NCBI RefSeq assembly: GCF_009363695.1
Contig: NZ_CP045403.1
Location: forward strand, 1,840,001 to 1,904,000
DNA from: Bacillus sp. THAF10
GTDB lineage: Bacteria; Bacillota; Bacilli; Bacillales; Bacillaceae_I
Reading direction: 5' to 3'
Length of the DNA stretch: 64,000 nt
The notes under the pieces were generated by a model. It was not told the DNA's origin and searched no databases. It saw only the letters and a program-made list of their open reading frames with translations. The first letter of the stretch is position 1; every line of letters begins with the position of its first letter. The position numbers and the translations under genes are program-made. Below, one piece after another: positions 54,172 to 63,977 of the stretch.

Positions 54172-54474
54172 ATGGCATTTGGTATAAAACGTGAAGAACT
54201 TCAAGAGTGGAAAAGAAAAGTGAGTGCTGGAGAAATGGCATTTATTACTCACTATTGGATACACCCAAGATTTAAGGGGATTACCACAGTTACGAAGGCA
54301 GGCTGTCTGGATTTACAGAAGCTTGTAAAATGGGGAAAGAAATATGGCTTAAAAGAGCAATGGATTCACAATCGATCCGAATTTCCACATTTTGATTTAA
54401 TTGGCGACACCCAGCTTGAAGTATTAAAACACGAAGGACAATGGGACCAGATTGAAAGGTTTTTGAAGCAATAA
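54172..54474 (+). CDS. yneQ: YneQ, unknown
   Basis: This 100-residue soluble protein matches the position and length of YneQ, behind yneP. It contains FITHYWIHPRFKGITTVTKAGC and WGKKYGLKEQWIHNR. No function is known. The start lies three bases after the yneP stop with AGGTGAG inside the yneP end as the ribosome site. Confidence 0.88.
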   Translation: MAFGIKREELQEWKRKVSAGEMAFITHYWIHPRFKGITTVTKAGCLDLQKLVKWGKKYGLKEQWIHNRSEFPHFDLIGDTQLEVLKHEGQWDQIERFLKQ

Positions 54475-54506
54475 AAAAGAAGTGGGTACGATGCCCACTT
54501 CTTTTT
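54473..54506. terminator. Bidirectional terminator between yneQ and yneR
   Basis: A 14-bp stem (54473-54486 with 54493-54506) has A and T runs on both sides and overlaps the yneR stop. Confidence 0.88.
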
Positions 54507-54793
54507 TATTCATAATCAAAGGTTGGTTCATTTAACTCTTCGTTAAAATTAATGTGAAGGTCATGACCATCAAAATACCATGCCTCTTTGTCTTCCACAA
54601 AAAAGGTGATGCCTTCTTTTTCAATCTGTGCAGCAGGTTGATCAGGGTTTTCCTTTACAATTCCTAAAGAAAAGCCTTTTTGAACAGTGCTGCAGCCTCC
54701 ATAACGCACATGAAATTTTATTTGATCGCCACTTTTTAAATCTAGTTCCTTTTTATACCATTCAAATGCTTGATCAGACATAGTCATATCCAT
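54506..54793 (-). CDS. yneR: YneR, HesB-like (iron-sulfur fold) protein
   Basis: This 95-residue protein of the HesB/IscA-like fold has HVRYGGCSTVQKGFSLGI and ends NFNEELNEPTFDYE. Only one of the Cys typical of A-type carriers is visible (GGCST), so an Fe-S role is uncertain. I start at ATG 54793 (MDMTMSDQAF), aligned with the B. subtilis start. AAAGGAG is about 12 bases upstream, longer than ideal. Confidence 0.87.
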   Translation of the reverse strand: MDMTMSDQAFEWYKKELDLKSGDQIKFHVRYGGCSTVQKGFSLGIVKENPDQPAAQIEKEGITFFVEDKEAWYFDGHDLHINFNEELNEPTFDYE

Positions 54794-54926
54794 TACATGC
54801 AGCAACTCCTTTTTTCTAATTAGCAAGTTTTACGTTTGATGATAAAAGGATCTATGCTCCCGCTAAACGCAATTTACGTATATGCTTATTATATCTGATT
54901 TCCACGCTATGAACCAAACGAAACAC

Positions 54927-56108
54927 TTAGTTGCTTAACTCATCTTCCTTTAACCATTGATACATATGCTCCATCATTTCCTGATGTTTACCTTCACCTT
55001 GTGCGTATCCGTATTTTGCCGCTTCTTTTAATAACACGACATGATATTTAGTTGGATCGACTTGTGATACATAGGTTGGGATAAAATCATCTACTTTAAT
55101 ATCAATCGTTGTTTCTTTCCCCTCTACAAACTTCTCGACCTTTAATTGTACAATTCCACCGATATCTTTATAATCATCTTTTTGCCCTGACAGGAAGTTG
55201 CCCAATGAATACACAACAAACATTTTCTTCCCATCTGGTCGATCAATAAATTTCATAGGCTGGAGAACATGAGGGTGGTGACCTATTACAATATCCACAC
55301 CTTGCTCAGCTAAGTACTCTGCAAGCTCTTCTTGTTCACTGTTTGGATAAAGGATATATTCTACTCCCCAGTGCATCGCAACCACTACAACATCGGAGTT
55401 TTCTTTTGCCTCTTTTACATCTCGTTTTATTGCTTCCTTATCAATTAAATTGACAAAGTATTCTTTTCCTTCTGGAACAGGAATGCCGTTTGTTCCATAT
55501 GTATAGGACAAAAAGGAAAATGTAATTCCGTTTTTCGTGATCGTTCGTAGCCTTTTTTTATCTTCAACGCTTTTGTATCCGCCTACATATTCCATTCCAA
55601 TTGTCTCATAATGGTTAATGGCATTCATGATAGCTTTTTCCCCTCGGTCAAGGGTATGGTTATTGGCAATGCTGACGATATCCACTCCTGCTTCCTGAAG
55701 GGCATCTGCCACTTCAAATGGAGAGTTAAAGCTAGGGTAGTTCGATAAACCAATTTCTGTTCCACCTATGATCGTTTCTTGATTAGCAATGGAGATATCT
55801 GTTTCTTGCAAATATGTTTTTACACGCTCTAACATCGGGTTAAAATTATAGCTGCTTTCCCCAGTTTTAGCTGCATTATAAACAGTGCTGTGAATTAACA
55901 GATCTCCTACAGCAGAGATGGTTGCTTCAGAGCGGAAAGATTTTTGCGTTTTTACCCATGTTTTATCTTTATGGTTGGTTATGGAAAATGGCATGGAATC
56001 TTCCTCTGACTTATTGGCAGAAAATGCATCAAACTGCTTGTACGTGAAAATAGAAAAAATGGTACCAATTGCGATTACAATTAATACAGGCAAAAAATAT
56101 TTCTTCAT
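54927..56108 (-). CDS. CapA family protein (poly-gamma-glutamate type)
   Basis: This 393-residue protein has an N-terminal membrane anchor (YFLPVLIVIAIGTIFSIF) and an extracytoplasmic metallophosphatase-like CapA domain: SAVGDLLIHSTVYNAA, DISIANQETIIGG, SIANNHTLDRG, VVAMHWGVEY, VIGHHPHVLQP and VVYSLGNFLS. CapA proteins are linked to poly-gamma-glutamate export, but capB, capC and capE homologs are not next to it, so that role is not supported here. I start at ATG 56108, behind AAAAGGGG. Confidence 0.87.
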   Translation of the reverse strand: MKKYFLPVLIVIAIGTIFSIFTYKQFDAFSANKSEEDSMPFSITNHKDKTWVKTQKSFRSEATISAVGDLLIHSTVYNAAKTGESSYNFNPMLERVKTYLQETDISIANQETIIGGTEIGLSNYPSFNSPFEVADALQEAGVDIVSIANNHTLDRGEKAIMNAINHYETIGMEYVGGYKSVEDKKRLRTITKNGITFSFLSYTYGTNGIPVPEGKEYFVNLIDKEAIKRDVKEAKENSDVVVVAMHWGVEYILYPNSEQEELAEYLAEQGVDIVIGHHPHVLQPMKFIDRPDGKKMFVVYSLGNFLSGQKDDYKDIGGIVQLKVEKFVEGKETTIDIKVDDFIPTYVSQVDPTKYHVVLLKEAAKYGYAQGEGKHQEMMEHMYQWLKEDELSN

Positions 56109-56262
56109 CGTATTGAACCCCTTTTTTATCTTTATTCTTCCAACATAATACATAAGTATTGCTTTTTTTGTCAAAATTGGTCGAAAAATAAAAATATGCA
56201 GGAATATTGTCTCAGATAACGAATGTTAGTAAGCATGCGGTAGAAATAAAGGGGGAAATTAT

Positions 56263-58041
56263 ATGTTAGTGTTCAAAAAACCAGAAGTGGAGCAGTTTTT
56301 TAAGGTTTTTAACATTGAGGATTTTTCAGTGAGTCCAGATGAAACACAGTTAATATTCAGTACGAACTTGACAGGTCATTACAACATTTGGGGGATGGAT
56401 TTGCCTAATCAATATCCATACCCGCTCACATTTAGAAATCAAAGCTGTTATGGAATAAAGTATGAGCCAAATGGTAAGTATATTTTGGCAAGCTTTGATG
56501 AGGACGGCAATGAATTATCACAGTTATATGCACTCCCTAGAAATGGTGGAAGCCTCGAGGATTTACGAGTAGATGAAGAACATCGACATATGATGGCCAG
56601 GTTTTCAAAGAATGGGGAGCGGATTTACTACACAAGTACTAAAAATAATAAAACGTATTTAAATTGTTATTCATACGAAGTCGAATCCGGCGAAGAGAAA
56701 CTGATAGTGGAAGGCAAAGATGCCTCTACTTACTTAATAGATGTTTCAGAGGATGAACAACGTTTTATTTTACATAAACATTTTGCTAACACTTATACCT
56801 TGGCATATATGCTTGAGAATGGAAAAGAAACTAGATTAACGCCACATACAGATGAACAGCATACGGTGGATGGAGCGGCTTTTACAGATGAAAACACTAT
56901 TTATATGATTACAGATTATGGTGACGACAGTTCCTATCTAGCTAGATACGATATTTCTACAGACACATTTGAAAGAGTCACCCAAGGATCATTACAGCTG
57001 AGTGAAATGTATTTGGATAAAAAAGGTGCACAGCTTTATTTGGTATCCTCAAAAGGTGTGGAAGACAAGTTATTCACTTATAGTTTAGAGAGTAAAGAAC
57101 TAAAGGAAATCCAAACACCTGTATCGATTATTGATAAGCTCGTGCTTTCTAAAAAAGGGTCGGTTTATCTTCTTGGAAAAAATGCTACTCGACCAGCTAA
57201 CATTTTTAAAATGGAGATGGAAGGCTGGACTAGCTTAACAAACAACCGTGTTCCTGCAGTACCAGAAGAGGATTTATGTGAGCCCGAAGTTCTAACGTAT
57301 CCATCCTATGATGGATTAGAGATTGAAGCTTTATTTTTCAGAGCAAAAGATGAGGTTTCAAACGGTCATGTGGTGCTTTGGCCACACGGTGGTCCGCAAG
57401 CTTCAGAACGAAAATTTTTCCGCTCTTATTTCCAATTTATGATTAACAGAGGATATAGCATTTTTGCACCTAACTTCCGTGGTTCTTCTAACTATGGTCT
57501 TTCTTATATGAAGATGGTAGAAGGAGATTGGGGGTATGGCCCTCGTCTAGATAATATTACTGGGCTTGAGTGGTTGATAACTAATGGATATGCAGAAAGA
57601 GATAAAATCTTTTTGATGGGTGGAAGCTATGGAGGATATATGGCACTTTTACTTCATGGGCGTCATCCAGAATATTTCAAGGCGGTTATTGACATTTTTG
57701 GTGTAAGCAACCTCTTCTCCTTTATTGAGTCTGTTCCGGACCATTGGAAGCCTGTAATGAAGCAATGGGTAGGAGATCCTGTTGAGGATAAAGAGAAGCT
57801 TACGGAAGATTCACCAATCACTTATCTGGAAACCATGACAAAGCCGATGCTTATTATTCAAGGAGCAAATGATCCTCGAGTGGTGAAACAAGAATCCGAT
57901 CAGATAGTAGAAGCCCTAAAGGAAAAAGGGCGGGATGTAGAGTATCTTGTGCTTGAGGATGAAGGCCATGGATTCTCGAAAAAAGAAAATGAGATTAAGG
58001 TGTTCCAAGCAATTTTGAACTTTGTAGAAAAGCATCTATAA
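56263..58041 (+). CDS. S9 family peptidase (acylaminoacyl/prolyl oligopeptidase type)
   Basis: This 592-residue serine peptidase has an N-terminal beta-propeller (residues about 20-330, with repeated SPDE, FSKNGERIYY-type strands) and an alpha/beta-hydrolase domain. The nucleophile is in MGGSYGGYMALLL, the acid in QGANDPRV and the His in DEGHGFSKKEN. There is no signal peptide, so it is cytosolic. It cleaves small peptides or acyl-peptides. AAGGGGGA precedes the ATG. Confidence 0.9.
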   Translation: MLVFKKPEVEQFFKVFNIEDFSVSPDETQLIFSTNLTGHYNIWGMDLPNQYPYPLTFRNQSCYGIKYEPNGKYILASFDEDGNELSQLYALPRNGGSLEDLRVDEEHRHMMARFSKNGERIYYTSTKNNKTYLNCYSYEVESGEEKLIVEGKDASTYLIDVSEDEQRFILHKHFANTYTLAYMLENGKETRLTPHTDEQHTVDGAAFTDENTIYMITDYGDDSSYLARYDISTDTFERVTQGSLQLSEMYLDKKGAQLYLVSSKGVEDKLFTYSLESKELKEIQTPVSIIDKLVLSKKGSVYLLGKNATRPANIFKMEMEGWTSLTNNRVPAVPEEDLCEPEVLTYPSYDGLEIEALFFRAKDEVSNGHVVLWPHGGPQASERKFFRSYFQFMINRGYSIFAPNFRGSSNYGLSYMKMVEGDWGYGPRLDNITGLEWLITNGYAERDKIFLMGGSYGGYMALLLHGRHPEYFKAVIDIFGVSNLFSFIESVPDHWKPVMKQWVGDPVEDKEKLTEDSPITYLETMTKPMLIIQGANDPRVVKQESDQIVEALKEKGRDVEYLVLEDEGHGFSKKENEIKVFQAILNFVEKHL

Positions 58042-58052
58042 GTAAAGGTGGA

Positions 58053-58081
58053 GCCGAGGGTATCTTCCCTCGGTTTTTTTG
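58053..58081 (+). terminator. Terminator after the S9 peptidase
   Basis: GCCGAGGG pairs with CCCTCGGT (58053-58060 with 58067-58074), then seven T. Confidence 0.87.
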
Positions 58082-58216
58082 TCCCTAAGGCTTACCGTCT
58101 TCTCAGCCTGGAGATGTATTTTCCAAATTTACCTTTATATTTCTTTATACGGCACATATAATCAATGATGGGAGTTGGAAAATTATTCATGAATTGCTAA
58201 TAGGGGGGAATTGATT

Positions 58217-61200
58217 ATGTCATTTTTGAATGGAATATTAAAAAGAAAGATTGCAGTAGGCCTTATGGTGGTGTTTGTGTTTGTAATTGGGTTATATGCC
58301 TTATTAAAAATAGATCAAGAATTAATGCCGCCAATTGCCTTTGATATGACAATAATTCAGATAGATGCAGGGGAAATGCCTGTTCTGGATGTGGAAGAAA
58401 AAATTACGAAGCCAATTGAACAAATTTTAAGCGGGCTAGATGGTGTGGAGTCTCACTCTTCCGCTTCCTATATTGGTAAATCATCCATTACTGTGATGAT
58501 TGAAGAGGGTAGAGGGGATGAAGTACATAAAGCGATTGATGCTGCAGTGAGTCCCTTACAGTCACAAATTAATGGCGTTCAATATATTAATAGTTTTCAA
58601 TTAACGACAGCCCAAGAATATGAATTTTACATGGACCTGTCTAGTGATAATATGCAAGAGATCACTGATTTTGCGAAGAATGTAGTAGAACCTAGGTTAG
58701 AAACACTACCAGAGGTTAGCGATGTTAAGTTTGATGGGGTAGAAGAAAATGAAGTGGTCATTACATTTGATAATGATAAATTAGTAGAAGTTGGACTTAG
58801 TGCAGAGCAAGTCATTCAAGTGATTCAGCAATCCGATGTGATTACATCATTTGGAGAGCTTTCAGAAGAAACAAACCAACCAACTGTAAGATGGAACACT
58901 TCTCTCACTAATGTGGAGGATGTAAAGAGTATTCTGATACCAACGATGCAAGGAGCGGAGGAATTAGGGGAGCTCGCAGAAATTCAAACACAGGTGCGAG
59001 ACATATCTTCTGGTGTTTGGAAGAATGGAAGTCAAGATGTCATATTAGTTCAAATTGGCCGTAATCCTGAGTTTACCCAAATAGAAATGGCAGAAGCGGT
59101 TCGAGAGGAAATTCGAAAAATAAAAGAAGAGGGCTTGGTTACCGGCTTTGAATTTGAGGAAATCGTCACACAAGCAGATTATGTAAAAGAAGCAGTAGAG
59201 GGAGTCTCAAACAATATCTTAATAGGTGGAATTCTTGCCTTAGTGGTATTGTTACTATTTTTACGAAATTTACGAGCAACGTTCATTATTGGGATATCCA
59301 TACCACTTTCCATCCTGTTAACCTTTGCAAGTATGTGGGTGCTCGATTACAGCTTTAACATGCTTAGTCTGATTGCTTTAGGATTAGGGATTGGAATGAT
59401 GGTAGATGCTTCTATTGTTATTTTAGAGTCAATCTACCGTAAAAAAGAGCAAGGCATAAAAGGAACAGAAGCAGTACTAACTGGTGTAAAAGAGGTAGCA
59501 TCAGCTGTTTTAGCTTCTATGCTCACGACCATTGTCGTATTTTTGCCAATCGGTTTGCTTGGTGGAGAAGCAGGAAAGTTTATGATTATCCTTTCTGTAG
59601 TAGTTATTGTCACACTTGTAAGTTCCGTGATTGTATCCTTTACGCTGATTCCATCATTATCACAAAAATTTCTTAAGGTGTCCCACCGGAAGAAAGGAAA
59701 TGGGAATGGCAAAGTTGCTAACAAATATGGGCAGTTTATTTCATGGTTAACAGGCAAAAAGAGAAGACGTTACAGCATCATCGCACTGTTTATCTTGATG
59801 TTTATCGGATCGATGGCTGTTGTGACAAAAGTGCCAATGACCATTATGCCAGATATGTACAATCGATATTCAGAACTCATGGTAGCGGTGGAAAAAGGCG
59901 TTACCCCACAAGAGAAGAACGAAATAGCAGAGGCTATTCATGAAAAGCTTTCCGCCATCCCAGATGTAAAAGAAGGTTTTGTATTAGACCAAATAGAATT
60001 TATGTTTCTTCTCGTAAACATGACGCCTGAAGAAGAAGCAACCTTAGAACAGAAAGAAGTAAATGAGCGGATTTTAAATGAATTGCTGGAGCTTAAAGAA
60101 GAATATCCTGTGTTGGATGTTACCTCCGTCATGGCTATGGGAGCTGGATACCCAGTTCAAATTGAAGTGAGTGGAGAGAATATCGAGGAACTAAGCAGAA
60201 TAACCGACTCTCTCTCTGATGAATTAGACAACATCGAAGGCATCATTGGGACCTCCAATTCGTTTGGTAGTCTATTAAATGAAGAGCTGATTGTCCTTGA
60301 CTCTTCTGCAATGAAAGAAGATGGCATCACTCCACTTGTAGTATACGGTGAATTAACAAAGCTGACGACTCAACTGCCAATTGGCTCGCTTCAGGATGAA
60401 GCAAGTACACCAATTATTGTCGCACCTTCCACGAAGTTTTCTAATAAAAGTGATATTCTAAATGTAGAGATAACCACACCAAAAGGCGAGAAAAAATTAT
60501 CTACCTATGTAAGTTTTGAACAGGCCAAAACTCCAACGCAAATTGATCGTGTGGATGGAGAGAGAGTCGTAAAAGTATTAGCAAATATTGAAAACCGCGA
60601 TCTTGGCTCCGTAAATCGAGATGTTCAGAATTTGATAGACGATTTTGAAGTGCCAGAAGGGTATTCGGTTTCAGTCGGAGGCAGCTTAGAAGAACAACAG
60701 GAAATGATCATGGATATGCTACTCATCATAGGGATCGCGATTTTCCTTGTTTATGTCGTGATGGCTGTTCAGTTTAATCATCTGTTGCATCCAATCATTG
60801 TGATGACCATTATCCCTATGACTTTTACAGGAGTGATTCTTGGGTTGCTTATTACACAACGCGAATTAAGTGTAATGTCTGGTATGGGTGTCATCATGCT
60901 AATAGGGATAGTCTTAAACAATGCTATTTTATTAATTGATCGTGCAAAGCAATTACGAGAAAGTGAAATGGATGCGTCATCTGCCATTGTAGAAGCAGGG
61001 GTGAATCGTCTCCGCCCAATTTTTATGACAACCTTGACGACAGTCGGAGGCATGTTACCATTAGCGATTTCTACAGGAGCTGCTAGCAACTACCAGGCTC
61101 CATTAGCGACTGTTGTGATTGCGGGCCTTCTGTTCTCCACGTTAATCACGTTAGTTCTCATTCCAGCCGTGTACATGATGTTTCATGACATTGGAGCTGG

Positions 61201-61261
61201 CTTGAGAAAAATGAGAAAGAAAAAAACGAAAAAAGTCGATGAGTCAAAAATTGCAGGATAG
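58217..61261 (+). CDS. RND-family exporter, SwrC/YerP-like
   Basis: This 1014-residue protein has 12 membrane helices in two halves, each with a large extracellular loop. It has the AcrB-type features IDQELMPPIAFDMTII, GLGIGMMVDASIVILESIYR (with transport Asp region) and the second-half GMGVIMLIGIVLNNAILLID. It is typical of Gram-positive HAE1-like exporters such as SwrC, which protects against surfactin. ATG 58217 is eight bases after AGGGGGG. No membrane-fusion protein is encoded next to it. Confidence 0.88.
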   Translation: MSFLNGILKRKIAVGLMVVFVFVIGLYALLKIDQELMPPIAFDMTIIQIDAGEMPVLDVEEKITKPIEQILSGLDGVESHSSASYIGKSSITVMIEEGRGDEVHKAIDAAVSPLQSQINGVQYINSFQLTTAQEYEFYMDLSSDNMQEITDFAKNVVEPRLETLPEVSDVKFDGVEENEVVITFDNDKLVEVGLSAEQVIQVIQQSDVITSFGELSEETNQPTVRWNTSLTNVEDVKSILIPTMQGAEELGELAEIQTQVRDISSGVWKNGSQDVILVQIGRNPEFTQIEMAEAVREEIRKIKEEGLVTGFEFEEIVTQADYVKEAVEGVSNNILIGGILALVVLLLFLRNLRATFIIGISIPLSILLTFASMWVLDYSFNMLSLIALGLGIGMMVDASIVILESIYRKKEQGIKGTEAVLTGVKEVASAVLASMLTTIVVFLPIGLLGGEAGKFMIILSVVVIVTLVSSVIVSFTLIPSLSQKFLKVSHRKKGNGNGKVANKYGQFISWLTGKKRRRYSIIALFILMFIGSMAVVTKVPMTIMPDMYNRYSELMVAVEKGVTPQEKNEIAEAIHEKLSAIPDVKEGFVLDQIEFMFLLVNMTPEEEATLEQKEVNERILNELLELKEEYPVLDVTSVMAMGAGYPVQIEVSGENIEELSRITDSLSDELDNIEGIIGTSNSFGSLLNEELIVLDSSAMKEDGITPLVVYGELTKLTTQLPIGSLQDEASTPIIVAPSTKFSNKSDILNVEITTPKGEKKLSTYVSFEQAKTPTQIDRVDGERVVKVLANIENRDLGSVNRDVQNLIDDFEVPEGYSVSVGGSLEEQQEMIMDMLLIIGIAIFLVYVVMAVQFNHLLHPIIVMTIIPMTFTGVILGLLITQRELSVMSGMGVIMLIGIVLNNAILLIDRAKQLRESEMDASSAIVEAGVNRLRPIFMTTLTTVGGMLPLAISTGAASNYQAPLATVVIAGLLFSTLITLVLIPAVYMMFHDIGAGLRKMRKKKTKKVDESKIAG

Positions 61262-61271
61262 ATAATTTACG

Positions 61272-61315
61272 GCAGCCCCTTCTTTAAAAAGATGGGGCTG
61301 CATGAAATTTTTTTA
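61272..61315 (+). terminator. Terminator after the RND exporter
   Basis: GCAGCCCC pairs with GGGGCTGC (61272-61279 with 61294-61301); a run of seven T follows a few bases later. Confidence 0.7.
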
Positions 61316-61390
61316 AGGTGAAACTATTTTCTACCCTGTCTCGTATAAATAATCGTTATCACATATTCGTTATGGAATGGAGGAATGAAA

Positions 61391-62161
61391 ATGTCATTTT
61401 TTAATAAGGCATTAGCAAGTATTGGAATTGGTTCAGCAAAGGTAGATACGAAGCTTTCGTCTAGCATGGTAAAGCCAGGCGAGATTTTATCTGGAGTAGT
61501 AGAAATCACAGGGGGATCTACAGAACAAAAAATCGATGAAATCTATTTATCTCTTCTCACAAACTATATAAAAGAATCCAATGATACAAAAGTACAGCAA
61601 CAAGCAGTGCTTGAAAAAATGAAGATAGTGGATTCCTTTGTCATATCAGCAAATGAGAAAAAAGAAATTCCATTTACTTTTATGCTTCCTCATGACACAC
61701 CAATCAGTTTAGGGAAAACGAAAGTATGGCTACAAACAGGGCTAGATATAAAAAATGCCATTGATCCTAGTGATAAAGATATGATTGTGGTGGAGCCATC
61801 CCCATTAATCGCTACCATTTTAGGTGCCGCTGAGCAGTTGGGTTTTCAGCTAAGAAAAGTGGAAAGCGAAGCAGCTCCATACAAGTGGAAAAACAGATTG
61901 CCATTTATACAGGAGTTTGAGTTCTATCCAACATCAGGACCTTTCAGAGGACGTCTTGATGAAATTGAAATGATATTTTTGAATATTAGCGGAAGCTCTG
62001 TAGACTTACATTTACAAGTAGATAGAAGAGCACGCGGACTAGGAAGTTTACTTTCTGAAGCTTTAAATATGGATGAAACTTTTGTTAAGCTTCGAGTAAC
62101 CACACAAGATTTACATGGGTTCAAGCAGCAATTAGAACAAACAATTCAAAGATATAGCTAA
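61391..62161 (+). CDS. spo0M: Sporulation control protein Spo0M
   Basis: This 256-residue protein with the arrestin-like Spo0M fold has FFNKALASIGIGSAKVDTKL, SGVVEITGGSTEQKIDEIYL, IPFTFMLPHDTPISLGKTKV and VDLHLQVDRRARGLG. Spo0M influences sporulation initiation and cell envelope behaviour; in B. subtilis it is controlled by sigma-H and sigma-W. ATG 61391 stands seven bases after GGAGG; ATG 61385 is too close. Confidence 0.93.
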   Translation: MSFFNKALASIGIGSAKVDTKLSSSMVKPGEILSGVVEITGGSTEQKIDEIYLSLLTNYIKESNDTKVQQQAVLEKMKIVDSFVISANEKKEIPFTFMLPHDTPISLGKTKVWLQTGLDIKNAIDPSDKDMIVVEPSPLIATILGAAEQLGFQLRKVESEAAPYKWKNRLPFIQEFEFYPTSGPFRGRLDEIEMIFLNISGSSVDLHLQVDRRARGLGSLLSEALNMDETFVKLRVTTQDLHGFKQQLEQTIQRYS

Positions 62162-62186
62162 AGGGTCTCGTTTTATCCCTTTTTAG

Positions 62187-62217
62187 CCTCAACATGGAAG
62201 GATGTTGGGGTTTTTTC
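62187..62217 (+). terminator. spo0M terminator
   Basis: CCTCAACAT pairs with ATGTTGGGG (62187-62195 with 62202-62210), then six T. The next 220 nt up to the phosphatase gene show no gene. Confidence 0.82.
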
Positions 62218-62433
62218 ATGGATTTAAAGTGAAATTTAGGGCTGGTTGGGGACTGGAGGAGCTGGCGAGATGATTTATAAGCGACTTTTTCATTTTATCG
62301 TCCAATAGAAGTAATATAAAGACCATTCGACATTAAGCGAGTTTTTTTACGATGTGCCATACGTTTAGTTGTATTTTTGCTATGATTCCAGTAAACTGAA
62401 AATTCAATAGATTCATAGAATGGGAGTGTTAAA

Positions 62434-63009
62434 ATGACCATAATCGGATTTATTAGACACGGTACAACTGTTTGGAATAAAGAGAGAAGAGCACAAGGTA
62501 GCTCAGATATTCCTCTTGATTCTGATGGCATTCACGACGCTGAACGTCTAGCGAAGCGGATGGAAAATGAAGACTGGGATTATATATATTCTAGCGACTT
62601 AAAGCGGGCAAAACAAACAGCAAAAATCGTTGCAAAGCGGATGAATGTTAAAGAAGCAACCCTTGACAGCAGAATCCGAGAGGTCAATGGTGGCCAAATA
62701 GAAGGCACAACGGAAACGGAGCGGTTGGAAAAATGGGGAGAGAAATGGCGGGAGATGGACTTGGGCATAGAGTCAAAGGAAATGGTCTTAAAGCGTGCAC
62801 ACTCCTTTTTGGAAGATTTAACAACCAAGCATCCAAATAAAAAAGTACTTGTCGTCAGCCATGGCTCCTTCATTCGGCATATATTAAGAGACTTAGTAAA
62901 AGATTTGAAAATGGAGACGCATCTTGAAAATACTTCTGTCACTACTATTAATGTAAGAGAAGGTATTTGGGAATGCGAAGTATATAATTGTACCAAACAC
63001 CTTACGTAG
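62434..63009 (+). CDS. Histidine phosphatase family protein (PhoE/GpmB-like)
   Basis: This 191-residue protein has the phosphoglycerate-mutase-like signature FIRHGTTVWN with the phospho-His, YSSDLKRAKQTAKI, REVNGGQIEG and SHGSFIRH with the second catalytic His. It is more likely a broad phosphatase than a mutase, in view of its size. TGGGAGTG precedes the ATG. Confidence 0.88.
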   Translation: MTIIGFIRHGTTVWNKERRAQGSSDIPLDSDGIHDAERLAKRMENEDWDYIYSSDLKRAKQTAKIVAKRMNVKEATLDSRIREVNGGQIEGTTETERLEKWGEKWREMDLGIESKEMVLKRAHSFLEDLTTKHPNKKVLVVSHGSFIRHILRDLVKDLKMETHLENTSVTTINVREGIWECEVYNCTKHLT

Positions 63010-63094
63010 GATAAGTAAAATACAAAACAAATTGCAAGGATATTCAGTTTAGTCTATAATAGAACATGTGTTCGTTAGTGAGGAGAAGTGTTAA

Positions 63095-63523
63095 ATGAAG
63101 GGGATATTACACCACGTAGAGTTATATGTATCAAATCTAGCGGAGTCAAAGATTTTTTGGGGCTGGCTTTTAGAAGAACTAGGTTATACCTCTTACCAAA
63201 GCTGGGACAAAGGCCATAGTTGGAAGCTAAACGACACCTATCTTGTATTTGTCCAAACTGAGGATGAGTACCTTGAGCCTTCTTATCATCGTAAACGTGT
63301 TGGGTTAAATCATCTCGCCTTCCATGTGGAAAGCAGAAGAGAAGTGGACGAATTAACGGAGAAATTGGTGGAAAGAAATATTCCAATTCTATACCAAGAA
63401 AACCATCCTTTTGCAGGAGGAAAAGACTATTATGCAGTGTTTTTTGAAGATCCTGATCGGATAAAAGTGGAACTGGTGGCTCCGTCCCTATTAGAAAGAG
63501 AGGTAATCGATGAAGAAAATTAG
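63095..63523 (+). CDS. VOC (glyoxalase/bleomycin-resistance) family protein
   Basis: This 142-residue protein has the paired beta-alpha-beta-beta-beta modules of the VOC superfamily: LHHVELYVSNLAESKIFWGW at the start and LNHLAFHVESRREVDELTEKL in the middle, ending AVFFEDPDRIKVELV. His and Glu in these segments would bind a metal. The reaction is unknown. GAGGAGAAG precedes the ATG. It overlaps the NUDIX gene by 14 nt. Confidence 0.86.
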   Translation: MKGILHHVELYVSNLAESKIFWGWLLEELGYTSYQSWDKGHSWKLNDTYLVFVQTEDEYLEPSYHRKRVGLNHLAFHVESRREVDELTEKLVERNIPILYQENHPFAGGKDYYAVFFEDPDRIKVELVAPSLLEREVIDEEN

Positions 63524-63977
63524 CCTGTATACGATGTGCTTAATTGTGGATGGAGACAAAATTCTACTTATGAATAGACCAAATGAAAAAGGCTTCCCTG
63601 GATATATTGCTCCAGGAGGAAAACTAGAGTTTCCAGAAAGCCTCACAGAAGGTGCAAAGAGAGAAGTGTTAGAAGAAACAGGCCTTACCGTACATAACCT
63701 TACTTATAAAGGGCTTGACGAATATGTTAATGAAGTGAACCTAGAACGCTATATGGTGTTTAATTACATCACAACCGATTTTGAAGGAGAACTATTAAAG
63801 AATCCCCCAGAAGGAGAGCTGAAATGGGTCTCCTTGGAGGAAGCTCTTACCTTGCCAATGCAATCATGGTTTAGGGAGCGGTTACCTCTCTTTTTTCAGG
63901 ATGGAACTTTTGAAAAACATGTAAGGTGGGATGAAGTTCATAATAGGCCACTAAAAGAAATGGTTACCATGCATTAA
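63510..63977 (+). CDS. NUDIX hydrolase, MutT-like
   Basis: This 155-residue protein carries the Nudix box GGKLEFPESLTEGAKREV plus LEETGL, with the REVLEETG helix that binds magnesium. It would cleave nucleoside diphosphate derivatives, such as oxidised dGTP. The start overlaps the VOC gene, and GAGAGG lies just upstream. A hairpin with T run begins right after the stop and is cut by the window's end. Confidence 0.9.
   Translation: MKKISLYTMCLIVDGDKILLMNRPNEKGFPGYIAPGGKLEFPESLTEGAKREVLEETGLTVHNLTYKGLDEYVNEVNLERYMVFNYITTDFEGELLKNPPEGELKWVSLEEALTLPMQSWFRERLPLFFQDGTFEKHVRWDEVHNRPLKEMVTMH

Noticed and set aside
54927..56108. Capsule (poly-gamma-glutamate) operon
   Set aside because: Only a CapA-like protein is present; no capB, capC or capE homologs are adjacent.
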